In this document: one piece after another, positions 1-10,869 of the stretch | Numbering within the stretch: position 1 is the stretch's first letter | Layout: each line of letters begins with the position of its first letter | NCBI GenBank assembly: GCA_943737045.1 | Contig: CALSFV010000022.1 | Location: 434,001 to 498,000, forward strand | Length of the DNA stretch: 64,000 nt | Reading direction: 5' to 3' | Source: Parapristionchus giblindavisi | Lineage: Eukaryota > Nematoda > Chromadorea > Rhabditida > Diplogasteridae | Translations under genes and position numbers: made by a program | Notes under the pieces: model-generated | Seen by the model: only the letters and a program-made list of their open reading frames with translations | Told to the model about the DNA's origin: nothing | The model's database searches: none

Positions 1-382
1 TCAATTTTAAACTAAAGGTGTAATATAATATGCAGAAGCTATTGAGCAAATACAAAATTTACCTGGGCCATGGGAAAATAGTGAGAATTAATTTAATGTG
101 ATTTTTTTTTTGAAAATTCCCAAATTCCAGCCTTCGTTGATCTTTGATCAAAAAACTTTCCTCAGCAATAGTTTCTTATAATTTGCCAAGGAGTCCATTG
201 CACCCACTCCCGAATAGATTGGATTCGAAATAAACTTTTTAGGAAAAGTCGCCAAATCGTTGTGTGGTCAACTCCTGAAGCGAATTTTCAATTGGAAGGA
301 ATTTCCAAGTACCAGTGAACTACACTCATGAAGCCTGTAATTATCATACATAAAACAGAAAAATCTATTTTTCGTAGATACC
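1..382 (+). repeat. foldback-element arm, cut by the window edge
   Basis: This stretch matches 58676-59030 in the same orientation and the reverse complement of 57740-58080, so it is one arm of the foldback family described at 57664-59090. Shared marks are CCATGGGAAAATAGTGAG and CTACACTCATG. The arm resumes at 845-877, which holds CTCAGATAG followed by GTGTTTTATA, after an inserted MITE. The partner arm, if present, lies before the window. Confidence 0.8.
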
Positions 383-390
383 ACACATAT

Positions 391-836
391 CAGGGCTGTG
401 CATTTTACGTTTTACGATTTTACGGATTTTACGATTTTACGATTTTTTTCGTAAAATTTTTACGTCGTAAAATTTTACGAAATGTTAAAAATTTAACGAA
501 ACGAAAAAAATGCAAAAAAACTGAATAATCAGCGAAATTTTTGTTATGAATTATCGGAAAATCAATCTATGGGGATGTATACATATTTTTTCAAGTTTTT
601 AGCTGTTACTTCTTGCTTATCGTCTGTCCCTTGCATAAGAGAGTCGTTTATGAACATTGGCGGGTTTCATATCTTTTACCACATTTACTAGGACAGTTAG
701 GACAATTTCTCATAATTTTGGCGCTAATAGTAAATATTTTACGAAAATTTGACGAATTTTACGAATTTTACGACAAAAAAGTCGTAAAATTACGTTTTAC
801 GAAAATTTTACGAAAAAGATTTTACGCACAGCCCTG
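391..836. mobile_element. hAT-like MITE with 8-bp target duplication
   Basis: The ends are CAGGGCTGTGC and its reverse complement GCACAGCCCTG. They are flanked by a perfect 8-bp direct repeat ACACATAT (383-390 and 837-844). A CAGGG-type terminus with an 8-bp duplication is the hAT superfamily signature. The body is made of degenerate TTTTACGA repeats and has no transposase. It inserted into the foldback arm that occupies 1-877. Confidence 0.85.
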
Positions 837-1075
837 ACACATATGTCGACTTTCTCAGATAGCGTGTTTTATAGGGGTCGAATTCAAATTTGTTTACAAT
901 GGTGTATACTAGGTCTCTACTTTTGAGAGATCTCTGCTATCGAAAAGATATCAACATTACAGGGTAGTTTCTCACGGTCACTCGTTTTTTATTATATTCA
1001 ACGGACTTTGCACATATTTTGGAGCACAACTCTGCGGGATTTCATTCAGTGTGTTTCTATCGACTTTAAAGGGGT

Positions 1076-1186
1076 TCGCACCTTTGTCAGCCGTCTCTTC
1101 AACGCTCTACGCTCTCTCGCTGTTAGAGAACAGAGAAATAGTGTGCGCAATGAAGAGACCATTGAGAGAGGTCACTCTCCCTTTAA
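1076..1186. mobile_element. short TTAA-flanked MITE (family B)
   Basis: A near-palindromic element of about 110 bp starts TTAAAGGGG and ends CTCCCTTTAA. It contains CGTCTCTTCAACGCTCTACG on the left and an inverted AATGAAGAGACCATTGAGAG on the right. Related copies lie at 3580-3690, 45673-45793 and 48880-48960. TTAA at both ends suggests piggyBac-type targeting; that is inference. Confidence 0.7.
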
Positions 1187-1287
1187 AATACAAAATACCC
1201 TGTCAACTCCGCAAACGACAAAAACACGAAAAAACCGCTTTGTCGTTTGCGGTTTTGTTAGGGTCCCAAAATATTTTCTCGCATCAG

Positions 1288-3451
1288 GTTTTCAAACGTA
1301 TATCATCAGCGTGAACGATACTCTTTTATGTGTTTCATTTATATATCGAATACGTGTTCTACGAAACGGAATTCCAACAAAAAGAGTGATTTCCCCATAA
1401 CGTTATGTTACAATCCTATACATCTTTCAGATTCTTATCTCGGCAATTCTAACTATTCTAATTGTTGATCTTTTGATCTTTTTCTGTATGATAGAAGCAT
1501 TTGCTCATGGTGACGCTGAGATAAAAGAGAATCCAACGTTATATGATGAGGATGACGTACGAGGTACGCTAGTGTTGTATAAAAAAGAGTTATGCGAATA
1601 ATAATAATATTTTTTTTATATTCTTGCTACTATTATTATACAAAAGAGTAAATAAACATATTAGAATTAACGCGATGTCATTGATATCCCGCTGAACTTC
1701 GTGTGAATTGAATAGCGGGATGTATATTTATCTTTTTTTAAACTTTATAGCGCATGCTTACTCTGGTATTTCAAAACTTAAAGTCTACTTAAAATACGTC
1801 ACTGACTTAAAGTTTACTTAAAGTAAACTTCAGATGAGTGACGTCACATTTTCACTTTAAGTAGACTTGCGTCTCACTTTAAGTAAACTTACATAGTGAC
1901 GTCACACTTTGAGTAGACTTACAAGTCTACTTAAAGTGAAAGTGCAAGTAGACTTTAAGTTTTGAAATACCAGAGTAGGGACCAAAACTGGGGGAATCTT
2001 CTTATTCACAATTTCTATCCTTCGGTATCTGAGAAAAATCAAATTTTATTTGAACATTCCAATAACCCTCTAAAACATAATAAAAACGTCCGTCCAGTAA
2101 GCTTTTCAAGTGTTGAACTATTGTTAAATTATTTTAAGGCCTACTTAATTTTGAAGATCTTGCTGCTCAGTTTGGCATTTGCGCAGGATGCATTTCATGT
2201 TCCGTGCCCTATATCATATCATTCATTGTGCGATCGAATATTGTATCAAAGTTGGGCGAGAAAAATGTGCGGAGTGACTTTACCATGAAGCACATTATTA
2301 TTATTACATTATAGTTTATCTTATAATTTTCCTACTTTTAGACTTAATGTGAATAAAAAAAACATATACTTGTACCTCCATAAATATTATTAACGCTATT
2401 CCATGTTTTCCAGGCACGCCTTAGCGAGGCTACGCTGTCAATGCACAGAATGTTCGTGAAGGTAGTGTTTATAGCTCGGTCGCGTTTTCTTACATGCGAG
2501 CAGCGGTGCGTATCATTTATGTATTCCCTTTGCGTATGAATATACTCTTCGAATCTCAAGTTTTAATCATGAGTTTCTGCGATGGAAAGTTCTGTTATTG
2601 ACAAAAGTAACTGTAACAAAATTTTAATTAATGAGAAAAAAGTAAAATAAATCACACTTTTCCTAAAATGATTGATTAGGAATTGATTTACTTTGAAAAA
2701 TGTTTTTTACCTTTTAAGTGTTTTTTTTTCTCTCATGAATTGAAATTTTAATTGATTTTCTTTAGGAATAAACAATAAGAGAACTCCGTGTCACAGAAAC
2801 TCATGAATAAATAATTGAGAATCAAAATATACATATAAGCAAAGGAAAGAAAGCGCAAATGATCTCTCGCTTTCTTTGTCAACGAGAGAACGGTGTCAGA
2901 GCGGAGAGTTTCACATTAGTTCGCGGTGTGCCCTTCACGAACTTTTGACATGCTGATAAGAATATTTGTTCAGACTCTGAATCTGCAATTATTCGCTTCT
3001 TTCTTCACATTAACCGGAGCGGTGACCACGCTGGTACGATTTCTGTATCCGGGAAAAATAGTCTGGATTGAGTATACGCATATTCAGGTAAACATTGTGC
3101 ATAATTATTATTATTATTACATTATTATGATTACACATTTCGTAAAATGTGCATATGGACATGTTTTACTGATAGTATTGTTTATATTGATTTTGCATAG
3201 GTTGCCCAAATTCTCGCGCGACTTCATCCAAAAATTTCGTTGATCGAACGCGCTTTAAAACGCCAGAAAAAAAGCGAATAATAAATAATAATAATATTAA
3301 TATTAATTTAAGAATATTAAATTTGCAATTTTCCTTTAATATAAATTTCGAAATTTCAGTTAAAAAAATTTGGTTTTTGCAGGCTACGTTAATATGCCAC
3401 TTTCTGAATCCATTTGTGAGCTTGTATGTGATCAAACCATATAGAAGGTAG
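1288..3451 (+). CDS. nematode serpentine (chemoreceptor-type) 7TM receptor, multi-exon, 5' end missing
   Basis: This is a candidate seven-transmembrane receptor of the nematode STR/SRD-like superfamily, members of which act in chemosensory cilia. I read six exons: 1288-1385 (TM3 and loop, FIYRIRVLRNGIPTKR), 1431-1563 (TM4, then the acidic loop ENPTLYDEDDVR), 2187-2266 (TM5, VPYIISFIVRSNIVSKL), 2414-2461 (loop, RLSEATLSMHRMFVK), 2974-3087 (TM6) and 3383-3451 (TM7, LNPFVSLYVIKPYRR, then TAG). Phases agree at every junction, and the first intron is 45 nt. The TM7 motif NPF..LY.IKPYR and the LSE.T..MHR loop before TM6 are typical of the family. The donor after exon 2266 (GTGCGG) is weak. Exons for the N-terminus, TM1 and TM2 were not found. 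The 1563-2187 intron holds a MITE. It could be an intact gene with unseen 5' exons or a decaying copy. Confidence 0.7.
1759..1977. mobile_element. palindromic TA-flanked MITE (family A) in receptor intron
   Basis: The ends are TACTCTGGTATTTC and GAAATACCAGAGTA. The body is built of repeated AAGTCTACTTAAA and TTTAAGTAGACTT, so it folds on itself almost completely. TA at both ends fits Tc1/mariner-type target duplication. Other copies: 7649-7860, 11832-12043, 13345-13546 and a partial one at 60627-60786. It lies between the TM4 and TM5 exons of the receptor gene. Confidence 0.85.
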
Positions 3452-3579
3452 TGTTTTCTTCATTCTATGTATTTTTGTGCACCAAATGATTACATATATA
3501 GCATGTAAGGGAAAACGAAGGGAATACGAGATATGCTATATTTTGTCGATTTTTTTTTAAATTTGCAAATAAAAGAGAC

Positions 3580-3690
3580 TGAAACATTTCTCAACGGCCT
3601 CTTCAACGGTCTACGCTCTCTCGTTGTTAGAAAACAGAGAGATGGTGCGCGCAATGAAGAGGCCATTGAGAGAGGTCACCATCCCTTTAA
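3580..3690. mobile_element. MITE family B copy
   Basis: Matches the element at 1076-1186 (CTCTTCAACGGTCTACGCTC on the left, AATGAAGAGGCCATTGAGAG on the right) and ends CCCTTTAA. The left terminus is degraded. Confidence 0.6.
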
Positions 3691-3788
3691 GCAGTATTTT
3701 ACAGGTACATTCTACGCCTTCTACGAGCAAATCGCGAACGTCACGAATTGATAAGTCGTATAAGAGTTACGCCAATGCTGGCCATACA

Positions 3789-3907
3789 TTAAAGTGACAC
3801 CCTGAGCTGATTTTAAACTCTCCGCTCTGGCAACGCTCTCGTAAACAAAATGGCGAGAGCGAATTGCCAATGCGGAGAGAGGAAATAAACTCGGGGAGTC
3901 ACTTTAA
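3789..3907. mobile_element. short TTAA-flanked MITE
   Basis: Ends TTAAAGTGAC and GTCACTTTAA form a terminal inverted repeat at a TTAA site. Inner arms pair CTCCGCTCTGGCAACGCTCT with a diverged reverse complement. Related CTCCGCTCTGG...CCAGAGCGGAGA hairpins occur at 2865-2910, 39925-40110, 43535-43602 and 61105-61300. Confidence 0.65.
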
Positions 3908-3949
3908 AATCACCATGAAGCACATTATTTACTGATATTACTAACATTT

Positions 3950-5320
3950 TCAAATTGTACTATATATTACTGTGCATGCATAACATATATTTGTACATTC
4001 TAATTAGTATTAACTTAATTCATCTCGCATTTCATTATAAATTTTATGCATACGTATAAATGTTATTATTACCACGAAATAGTCATTAGAATCTTTCTCA
4101 AGAAAAAAACAAGGAGTAGTAATAACTGATTATTGCTGATAAACGAGTGCAGAAACTGTTTTTTTCATGTTGTATGTATTGTATATACTTGTTGTGTACG
4201 TTGAACTCTGTACTTTGTTTCCTCTATCTGTAAAGTTGAAAGAGTAGTTGGTAATTGGAATTCATTGTGACCAATTCAACTATGATTTGTGTTCAATAAC
4301 TCTTGTGCATCGCGCCAAATCTCATTTCTCTTCTTGTGATATTTATTGATACCATGAATGAGTAATGAATAAACAGAGATATTAATGAATAAACAATAAT
4401 GAATACAATATATGAAATAATGCCAGAGATACTAGATGAGTACAAACGAATATGAAATAATGTAATAATAATAATAGTAGTGGCAAATTCAGTACACTGA
4501 CAAGCCTAAGTCGACTACGACATCTCAAGGAAACACTTTCCAGTATTTCCTTGAGATGTCGTAGTCGACTCATGGCGCGTTAAAATGTGATGGAAAACCG
4601 AAAAAAGCGAGTTTCCGAGTGTTAAAATGTACCCTGGAAAACCGAAAATAGAAAGTCGATATTTGAATTCGCGGGCGCGAATAAGGTGCGGGAATTCAAA
4701 TTCCGACTTTCCGACTGCAATTTCTATGTTTTAAAAATGAAGTAAATACGGAATTTTCTTTTCTTTCACTTTTCATCTTCTTTAGACATCGGAAACTCGC
4801 AGTCGCGAGTGCAAATTTGAATTCCCGCTCCTTATTCGTGCCCGCGAATTCAAAAATCGACATTCCATTTGCGGTTTTCCAGGGTACATTTTAACACTCG
4901 GAAAATCGACTTCTTTGGTTTTCCATCACATTTTAACGCGCCATTAGGCATGTCAGTACAGTACTTTTTTCTTACTGAGCATCTTTTTTAAATATTAAAC
5001 GACATTACTGAACCCCGCATTGCTGCACCTTGCGTGTGGAGTGTCCATCTTTTTGGGCTACTTGGGCCTTGAGATGCTGTATGGTTTTCTATAAATGGAT
5101 GAAACATTGAATTATCAGGAAGAGGCATTCGGTGTGGTTTGTGTAAGATAGTATTTTTACATTCGCAATACTCGGAAAATTGTTGAGAAGAACAAACCTT
5201 GAGGTAGGCTATATGAGCCTTACATCTTCTGAACTCGCAGTCGGATTCCGATTCGGAGTCTTCCACCTTTTTGTGGAAGTGAAATACGTGTGTCCGTCCG
5301 AATCCGAGTGGGGAGGCTAC
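3950..5320 (+). repeat. dispersed duplication, copy 1
   Basis: About 1 kb of this block (after removing the 371-bp insert at 4573-4943) is collinear with 16040-17015. Shared marks include ACAAGGAGTAGTAATAACTG, the hairpin, and GGAAAATTGTTGAGAAG-like sequence. The two copies differ by scattered substitutions and small indels. No gene is recognised in the first 1 kb; the last 300 bp carries open frames on both strands. Confidence 0.8.
4573..4943. mobile_element. PIF/Harbinger-like MITE with TTA target duplication
   Basis: The terminal inverted repeat starts TGGCGCGTTAAAATGTGATG and ends with its complement, TTAACGCGCCA. The related copy at 16640-16661 gives the empty site GTCGAC-TTA-GGC. Here the left flank is TCA and the right flank TTA, so the 3-bp duplication is TTA with one changed base. 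A 3-bp TWA duplication is the PIF/Harbinger signature. No coding capacity is present. Confidence 0.8.
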
Positions 5321-5822
5321 GAGAGATTGTCGTTGGGCGAAAATGACTTCACATCCTCTGGAATTTTCCAAGGGGATGAACCATACGAACGGGTTAACGT
5401 ATTTTTTCGCAAACCCCTCATTTTGCAGTCCTCGAAAAGTTACATAGCATATTACAGGCTCGTCCACGCCGAATCGACAGGTTTTGAGTTATTTGGCCTA
5501 GAGTGTAGCGCTGTTCGGAATCACTTTCATGACCTCTGGTTTGTTTAGATCGATAGAGGACGAAAAAATAGCGGGGGATACCCTCTTGACAGTTTTTTAC
5601 AGAAATGCACCTGAAAAGAGATACATATTTGAGTTCAAAGTTGGGTTCCCGGATTACCGACCCGGTGCAGGGAGCCCCAGAATTATAGTAGCACAATGGG
5701 ATGGTATTACATGCCTAAACACGAATAAAACTGGAGAGAACTTGTTTTGTAATTTTTCTCAATTCCGACCGTTAGGTCGATTCTCTCGTGACTGGCGTGA
5801 TATTCATACAAAACGTTTATGA
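5180..5822 (+). pseudogene. unrecognised protein-like stretch in two frames
   Basis: Two plus-strand frames, 5180-5548 and 5529-5822, overlap and together read like one protein with a frame change. Fragments such as VNVFFRKPLILQSSKSYIAY and PEKRYIFEFKVGFPDYRPG have ordinary protein composition. I do not recognise the family; a beta-rich domain is possible but unproven. The minus strand is also open (4988-5467). The first 150 bp recur at 16865-17020 with several amino-acid-changing differences, so no strong coding constraint is visible. This may be repeat-borne sequence rather than a gene. Confidence 0.25.
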
Positions 5823-6621
5823 ATATATTTTCAATAAAAAAATTAGATAAAGAGAAGTTGAAAATCATCTTTTTGAAGAAATTTGATAATTAGGAATGTG
5901 TTAAACAAGTGATTAGGCGAGTTGAGACAAAGTGTATTTGCATAAAGTCAATCATGTAAATTTGTTTTGCTATGTCTAAATGGATGGGGGGAGTAAGAGT
6001 AAAAATACTAAACAAAATACAACTAAACAAATGTATTAATAGAAAATCCTTCTTGAACAAATCAATGAGTGCGGAATAGATTCAGCAAATAGAAATATAT
6101 GTTAAAAGTTATTCATGATAAAATTATTAATTGATGAGATATTGCTTCAGTTTCCTTAGATGGTAATTACAACAGCCATAGTGGAATCCTTCTTTTTGAT
6201 TGATGAATTTGAATCACTCATAACTTTACAGTTCTCGCGATGTTTGGAAATCTGAGAAAAAAAATCTTTTCTAGCATAACGTCTCTTACACCTACATATG
6301 TTTGATGATGGCCCATTTACATGGACAAATAGAAGCGGTCGGGCAAGGTAAGTGCACAAACAATCGTCCATATAAACAAAGGTTGGACGTGGCGAAGAGT
6401 CGTGCTGGCTTGCGTATCCTGAAAGCATTTTGTAGAATGATTAGTAATTAGTGTCATAGGGTAAAGAAAGAATTAAATAATCGTTTCGTTATAAGTTAAT
6501 CTATGCTATGAAGAGGTTATTCATACAATCACCACAACCATACTCAAACATATTCTTTCAAATGCATTGTCTCTAAACTCACAGAAAATTCCATTTGGGT
6601 AGTTTTAGAACTGTACTTCTC
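5823..6621. other. AT-rich region without recognised features
   Basis: I see no splice-consistent exons, terminal repeats or tandem arrays here. Confidence 0.4.
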
Positions 6622-6957
6622 TTAAAGGTGGAGTCCGAGCAATATTTTCGTGAACAAACTGTGAAGACAGAAAGATAACAAAAGTTATTCTACATAACAT
6701 ACATAAATTATTTTATGCTAATTCAGCTTAATGATCACAAGAATCATGAATGAATCATGCTTGATGTACAGGCAAAGGCGCGAAATTTTGAAAATAGGAA
6801 AGTTCAGCAATAGGTTTCGAACCCGCGACGTTACGCTTACTAGTGAGCGTTTTTACCACTGCGCTACAGGATTGACTAATTTTTTGCATATCACTTGTCC
6901 CTTGCATAATAGATATGCCATGCATTTGCATCAACATTCGAGGGCCTCCATCTTTAA
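6622..6957. mobile_element. 336-bp TTAA element with tRNA-like core
   Basis: Ends TTAAAGGTGGAGTCC and GGGCCTCCATCTTTAA are inverted repeats at TTAA. They resemble the ends of the 1.23-kb elements at 18353 and 25535. The inside holds a tRNA-like sequence on the minus strand (6812-6875). No protein is encoded. Confidence 0.65.
6812..6875 (-). ncRNA. tRNA-like sequence (pseudo-tRNA or SINE-type core)
   Basis: On the minus strand TAGCGCAGTGGTAA fits a pol III A box and GGGTTCGAAACC a B box, with correct spacing. The acceptor stem does not pair convincingly and the anticodon arm (around CACTAGTA) is irregular. I read it as tRNA-derived rather than a working tRNA. Confidence 0.55.
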
Positions 6958-7648
6958 GGAATAATTCCCTTATCTACGCAGTATCCCTTATATGTAAGGA
7001 AATTCTTACTAGGGAATTATTCCCTTAAAAAATTCCCTTACGTATAAGAGCCCGTTTGCGTAAGAGTCGGACACGCTCCGGTACAGCAAAAAAATAATTT
7101 TTGAGATAATAACATTTTTGAGTACCTCTCGATATGTTAGAATACTAGGCAAACCCTCGTGGTATGCAAAAATTTTTTGAGCTCGGTATGGAGGTCCAAA
7201 GATGGCCCTTTTTCAGAGTTTTTCGACTATAGCTGGAGATCCGTTGAAGGAAACAGAAAAGTCACAAGAGCAACTCTCAATTTGTACGAGGATCATAATG
7301 ATGATTAGGGTAATATAAAAAAGACGTGTTAGTAGAGAGATACAAATATTATTTTAATTCAACCAAAAATGTGCGAGACGAATAGGGCGCGTGGATGCGG
7401 TCATGATAGACTTGCAAAAAAATTTTTGTGAGAGAAAAAACCTCCCGCAAAGCAAGTTATGATTTATTTTTTGCGGAGGTATATTTTAAAATTTGCGAGG
7501 TCTCCACACAACAAATCCCGATGGGTTCGTTAACTCGGGCAACGACGATTGAAGGTGTGATTGAATAAGAAGCACAAAGGCCTTTTAACGGCATGGAAGA
7601 GAGCGCCAGCAAGGATTAAAGAGAGAATAAAGCAAATCGATAGTGATC

Positions 7649-7860
7649 TACTCTGGTATTTTGCCACTTAAAGTCTACTTAAACTACGTCACAGACTTTA
7701 AGTAGACTTTAAGTAAACTTTAAGTGAAAGAACATTTGACGAAATGCATTACAGTATACCACACCACTTTAAGTAGACTTACGTCTCACTTTAAGTTTAC
7801 TTAAAGTCTACTTAAAGTGGGAAAGTTTAAGTAGACTTTAAGTGGCAAAATACCAGAGTA
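7649..7860. mobile_element. MITE family A copy nested in foldback centre
   Basis: TACTCTGGTATTTTGCC and GGCAAAATACCAGAGTA bound a body of AAGTCTACTTAAA repeats, as at 1759-1977. It inserted into the loop of the foldback element. Confidence 0.85.
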
Positions 7861-7925
7861 CACCGACAAACAAGCTTGAACGTTTGATCTTAACAACTAC
7901 AAAATCAGCAAAAGAAAAGTGCCGC

Positions 7926-7998
7926 AAGGGGGATCGAACCCATGACAGCTAAAAGTGAATGCAGACACCTTATCCACTACACTACACAGGTCGCTGAT
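7926..7998 (-). ncRNA. tRNA-like sequence in foldback centre
   Basis: The minus strand reads GTGTAGTGTAGTGGATAAGG (A-box-like) and later GGGTTCGATCCC (B box). Stems are imperfect, so this is probably a pseudo-tRNA or SINE core carried by the element. Confidence 0.5.
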
Positions 7999-8522
7999 TT
8001 GATGTTTGATAGATGAGTTAACGAACCCATCGGGATTTGTTGTGTGGAGACCTCGCGAATTTATAAATCGACCCCCACACAAAATAAATCATAACTTGCT
8101 TTGCGGGAGGGTTTTTCTCACAAAAATTTTTTTGCAAGTCTATCATGACCGCATCCACGCGCCCTATTCGTCTCCGCTCGCACATTTTTGGTTGAATTAA
8201 AATAATATTTGTATCTCTCTACTAACACGTCTTTTTATATTACCCTAATCATCATTATGATCCTCGTACAAATTGAGCAAGGGTTGCTCTTGTGACTTTT
8301 CTGTTTCCTTAAACGGATCTCCAGCTATAGTCGAAAAACTCTGAAAAAGGGCCATCTTTGGAGCTCTATAGCGAGCTCAAAAAAAATTTGCATACCACGA
8401 GGGTTTGCCTAGTATTCTAACATATCGAGAGGTACTCAAAAATGTTATTATCTCAAAAATTATTTTTTTGCTGTACGGGATCCCGTTGCTGATTGTCCGA
8501 CTCTTACGCAAACGGGCTCATA

Positions 8523-8877
8523 AGGGATTTGCAATTTTCGAATAACTTTGACCGCTCTATTTCGAAATATTTTTTACAATAAATTCGAGTATTCGCATTT
8601 AATTTTCGCAACACTCTCTGGTATTTTTATCCTAGCGGGCCCCAGCAGAAATGGGCGTGGTCTAACTCCCCCACTGGGATCCCTGGACAGGAGAGAGGGC
8701 AAAGTGGGCGGATCTCTTCCTACTGGGTCCCCAAAAGTTTTCCTAGTGGGGACCCAGACAAACGCATGCGGCAGCGATAATAATGTCCAACATTTGACAC
8801 TCTTTATATTTTTTTCCTCATAAAACTCTAACACAACCATTTTTAGTTTTCTCTTGTTGTCTTTTTCTTTATTAATA
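8523..8877. other. region without a recognised gene, including a GC-rich patch
   Basis: A GC-rich stretch at about 8630-8770 contains GGGCCCCAG and GGGGACCCAG in inverted sense and may be a decayed repeat. No exon structure is seen. Confidence 0.3.
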
Positions 8878-9139
8878 CAATACCGTGCAAAAGGTTATCA
8901 AGTTTTGGTTTTTTCGTCATAACTTTTTTCAAACTCATCCGATCGGGTCCAGATTTGCAGGGATAATTTTGAAATTGTTTTTTTACGTGTTTTGTACCAA
9001 AATCACCCCGATTGAGCTCTTATGGTGAAATTTATTTCGATTTTATCAAAAGTCACAAAAATGAGATTTTCACTTTCTTCGATTTCTTCGATTTTTTTCA
9101 ACTCATTTTGCCACCAATATGTGTTAGATCGTTTTAAAA

Positions 9140-9430
9140 CCATGGCACGGATTCTTGGGAGCAAGAATCTACCGATATCCGTGCAAGAATCCTTTCGTCG
9201 TGGACGTCAGATGACTATCCGCAGATACCCTCTCACAGCAGTTCAGGATGTCTGTTTCGACTATACACAAGGTCATAGAAACTCCAGTATTAGCTCAAAC
9301 AATGAAGAAGACTAATGGACGACCTCACAAGATGATTTTGACATCTGATCGTCTGATTACCCGCATCGGGAAGGAGAACTCGAGGCTTACGGCAATGGAG
9401 GTCAAGCGAACACTGGTGGAGTTTCGCTAA
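9140..9430 (+). pseudogene. Tc1-like transposase N-terminal fragment
   Basis: This carries the paired helix-turn-helix DNA-binding region of a Tc1/mariner transposase. It starts at MARILGSKNLPI and changes frame near 9248. It then reads SVSTIHKVIETPV, followed by RPHKMILTSDRLITRIGKEN and SRLTAMEVKR, matching the family pattern in which two HTH motifs flank a GRPR-like hook. The frame change and the lack of the DDE/DDD catalytic part make it a pseudogene. The matching piece on the minus strand is at 9796-10062. Confidence 0.75.
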
Positions 9431-9459
9431 ATTGAGGCACCGAAACCTTCCAAACTTGG

Positions 9460-9590
9460 CTGGAAAGATATTAGTGGCTAGGCAATAGGACTTTAGGATA
9501 TCAATACAGTCCTCCTTACTCATCATTCTATTCACATGGACCAGGGGGCAACCCCATCTACAGACAAAGAACCCCCACAAAATCAACGAT
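9460..9590 (-). pseudogene. Tc1-like transposase catalytic-core remnant
   Basis: On the minus strand ILWGFFVCRWGCPLVHVNR, then SKEDCIDILK, matches the core of Tc1-type transposases (consensus VWG.FS..G.GPL..., then YIDIL). Only about 40 residues survive, and they face the N-terminal fragment at 9140-9430. It is probably part of the partner half. Confidence 0.6.
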
Positions 9591-9795
9591 CCTCATCCAT
9601 GCTTCACGGTGACCAGCTGGCACTTCACCTCAAATATAGTGCCAACAGGACAATGAAAATATGATATTTTCTCCGTACAAATCATCATAAACAAATAATA
9701 ATATAAATGTTTCGGAGATCAGCTCTTTCTAGACATGCCGACGTCTGAATAGTCTCAACGCACGAAGCAGACGTTCCACGATGTATACGGACACC

Positions 9796-10062
9796 TCAAA
9801 CATCTTTTTGGCCAAGTTTAGAAGCGTTAGGTACCCTAATTTGGTAAAATTCCGACTGTTCTCGCTTGATGCTCATTGCCGTGAGCCTCGGGTTCTCCTT
9901 CGAGATGCGAGTAATCAGCAGATCTGGTGTCAAAATCGTCTTGCGAGGTCGTTCATTACTCTTCTTCATTGTTTGAACATAGATTGGAGTTTTGATGACC
10001 TTGTGGATAGTCGAAACAGACACCCGGATCTGCTGCGAGAGGGTGTCTGCGGACAGCCCCAT
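9796..10062 (-). pseudogene. Tc1-like transposase N-terminal fragment, opposite half
   Basis: The frame reads LSQQIRVSVSTIHKVIKT, then RPRKTILTPDLLITRISKEN and PRLTAMSIKR. This is the same helix-turn-helix region as 9140-9430 but diverged from it. It stops after KLGQKDV, before the catalytic domain. Confidence 0.75.
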
Positions 10063-10397
10063 CTGACGTCCACGAAAAATGGGTTCTCACTAGGATATCG
10101 ATAGATTCTTACTCCCAAGATGTCGTGTTATAGTATTAAGACGATATAACACACATTGGTAGCGAACTGAGCGAAAAAATCAGAAGAAATCGAAGAAAAC
10201 GAAAATCTCACTTTTGTGACTTTTGAAAAATGCAAAATAAATTTCACCGTTAGAGTTCACCCCGGTTAATTTGTTTTGTAAAACACGTGAAAAGACTCTC
10301 AAAATAATCCCTGAAAAGCTGGACATGATCGGTTGAGTTTGAAAAAAAGTTATGACGAAAACAGTAAAAGTGAATAGACTTTTGCACGGTACGGTAC

Positions 10398-10860
10398 ATT
10401 CATAAATAAATAAATTTAAACTTTTTACTGCCAGTTGTTCCCTTTGTAAACAGTCTTGAAAAAATATCTAGTGTAAGACAACTTCCAAATAGTTTTACTG
10501 TAATCCTACCGTCAATACTACAGTTTAGCAGTTTAACAGTTTATCGACCTTTATCATGTAGTAGTTGTTGTAGTTTGACCTTTGTAGTTTGGTAGGGAAT
10601 ACTACAGTATTCCCTACCAAACTACAGTATTCCTTCCCTGAATACAGTATTCCTTCCCTGACGACAGTATCCCCCTAACTACAGTATCCCCTCCCTAACT
10701 ATAGTATTCCTTCCCTGACTACAGCATCCCCGATATTTACAATTTCGATTCTCAGAAAATATTTTTCGAGGACAGCCCTATGTATAATATGAAAATACTT
10801 GTAAGAGCAACGCAAAACCAACTCATCTGTCCTTCATTGATCAGTATGACAATTAAAATT
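10398..10860 (-). repeat. dispersed repeat with TACTGTAGT/CCTCCC motif array
   Basis: This is the reverse complement of 52390-52680, sharing TTACTGCCAGTTGTTCC and CTAGTGTAAGACAACTTCC. It contains a degenerate tandem of CTACAGTATTCCYTCCCTGA (10595-10735). The same tandem motif recurs at 44287-44350 and 59695-59835. Confidence 0.7.
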
Positions 10861-10869
10861 ACAATCCGT

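Larger units (their letters stand above)
7045..8522. mobile_element. foldback element, TAAGAGCCCG termini
   Basis: Two arms of about 500 bp (7045-7545 and 8010-8522) are inverted copies. The left begins TAAGAGCCCGTTTGCGTAAG and the right ends with its complement. Shared marks: TATCGAGAGGTACTC, GCTATAGTCGAAAAACTC and CCCGATGGGTTCGTTAAC. The 0.5-kb centre holds a family A MITE and a tRNA-like sequence. The termini match the other TTAAGAG foldbacks in this window. Confidence 0.85.
8878..10396. mobile_element. Tc1/mariner inverted dimer (two 5' halves head to head)
   Basis: Each half starts with a terminus ACCGTGCAAAAG or its inverted form CTTTTGCACGGT. Then come TTTTTTCGTCATAACTTTTT, the shared run CGATCTAACACATATTGG-like, and a transposase N-terminal half. 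The left half runs forward from 8878 and the right half backward from 10396. Neither has a complete transposase. A third solo end lies at 10870-11150. Confidence 0.7.
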
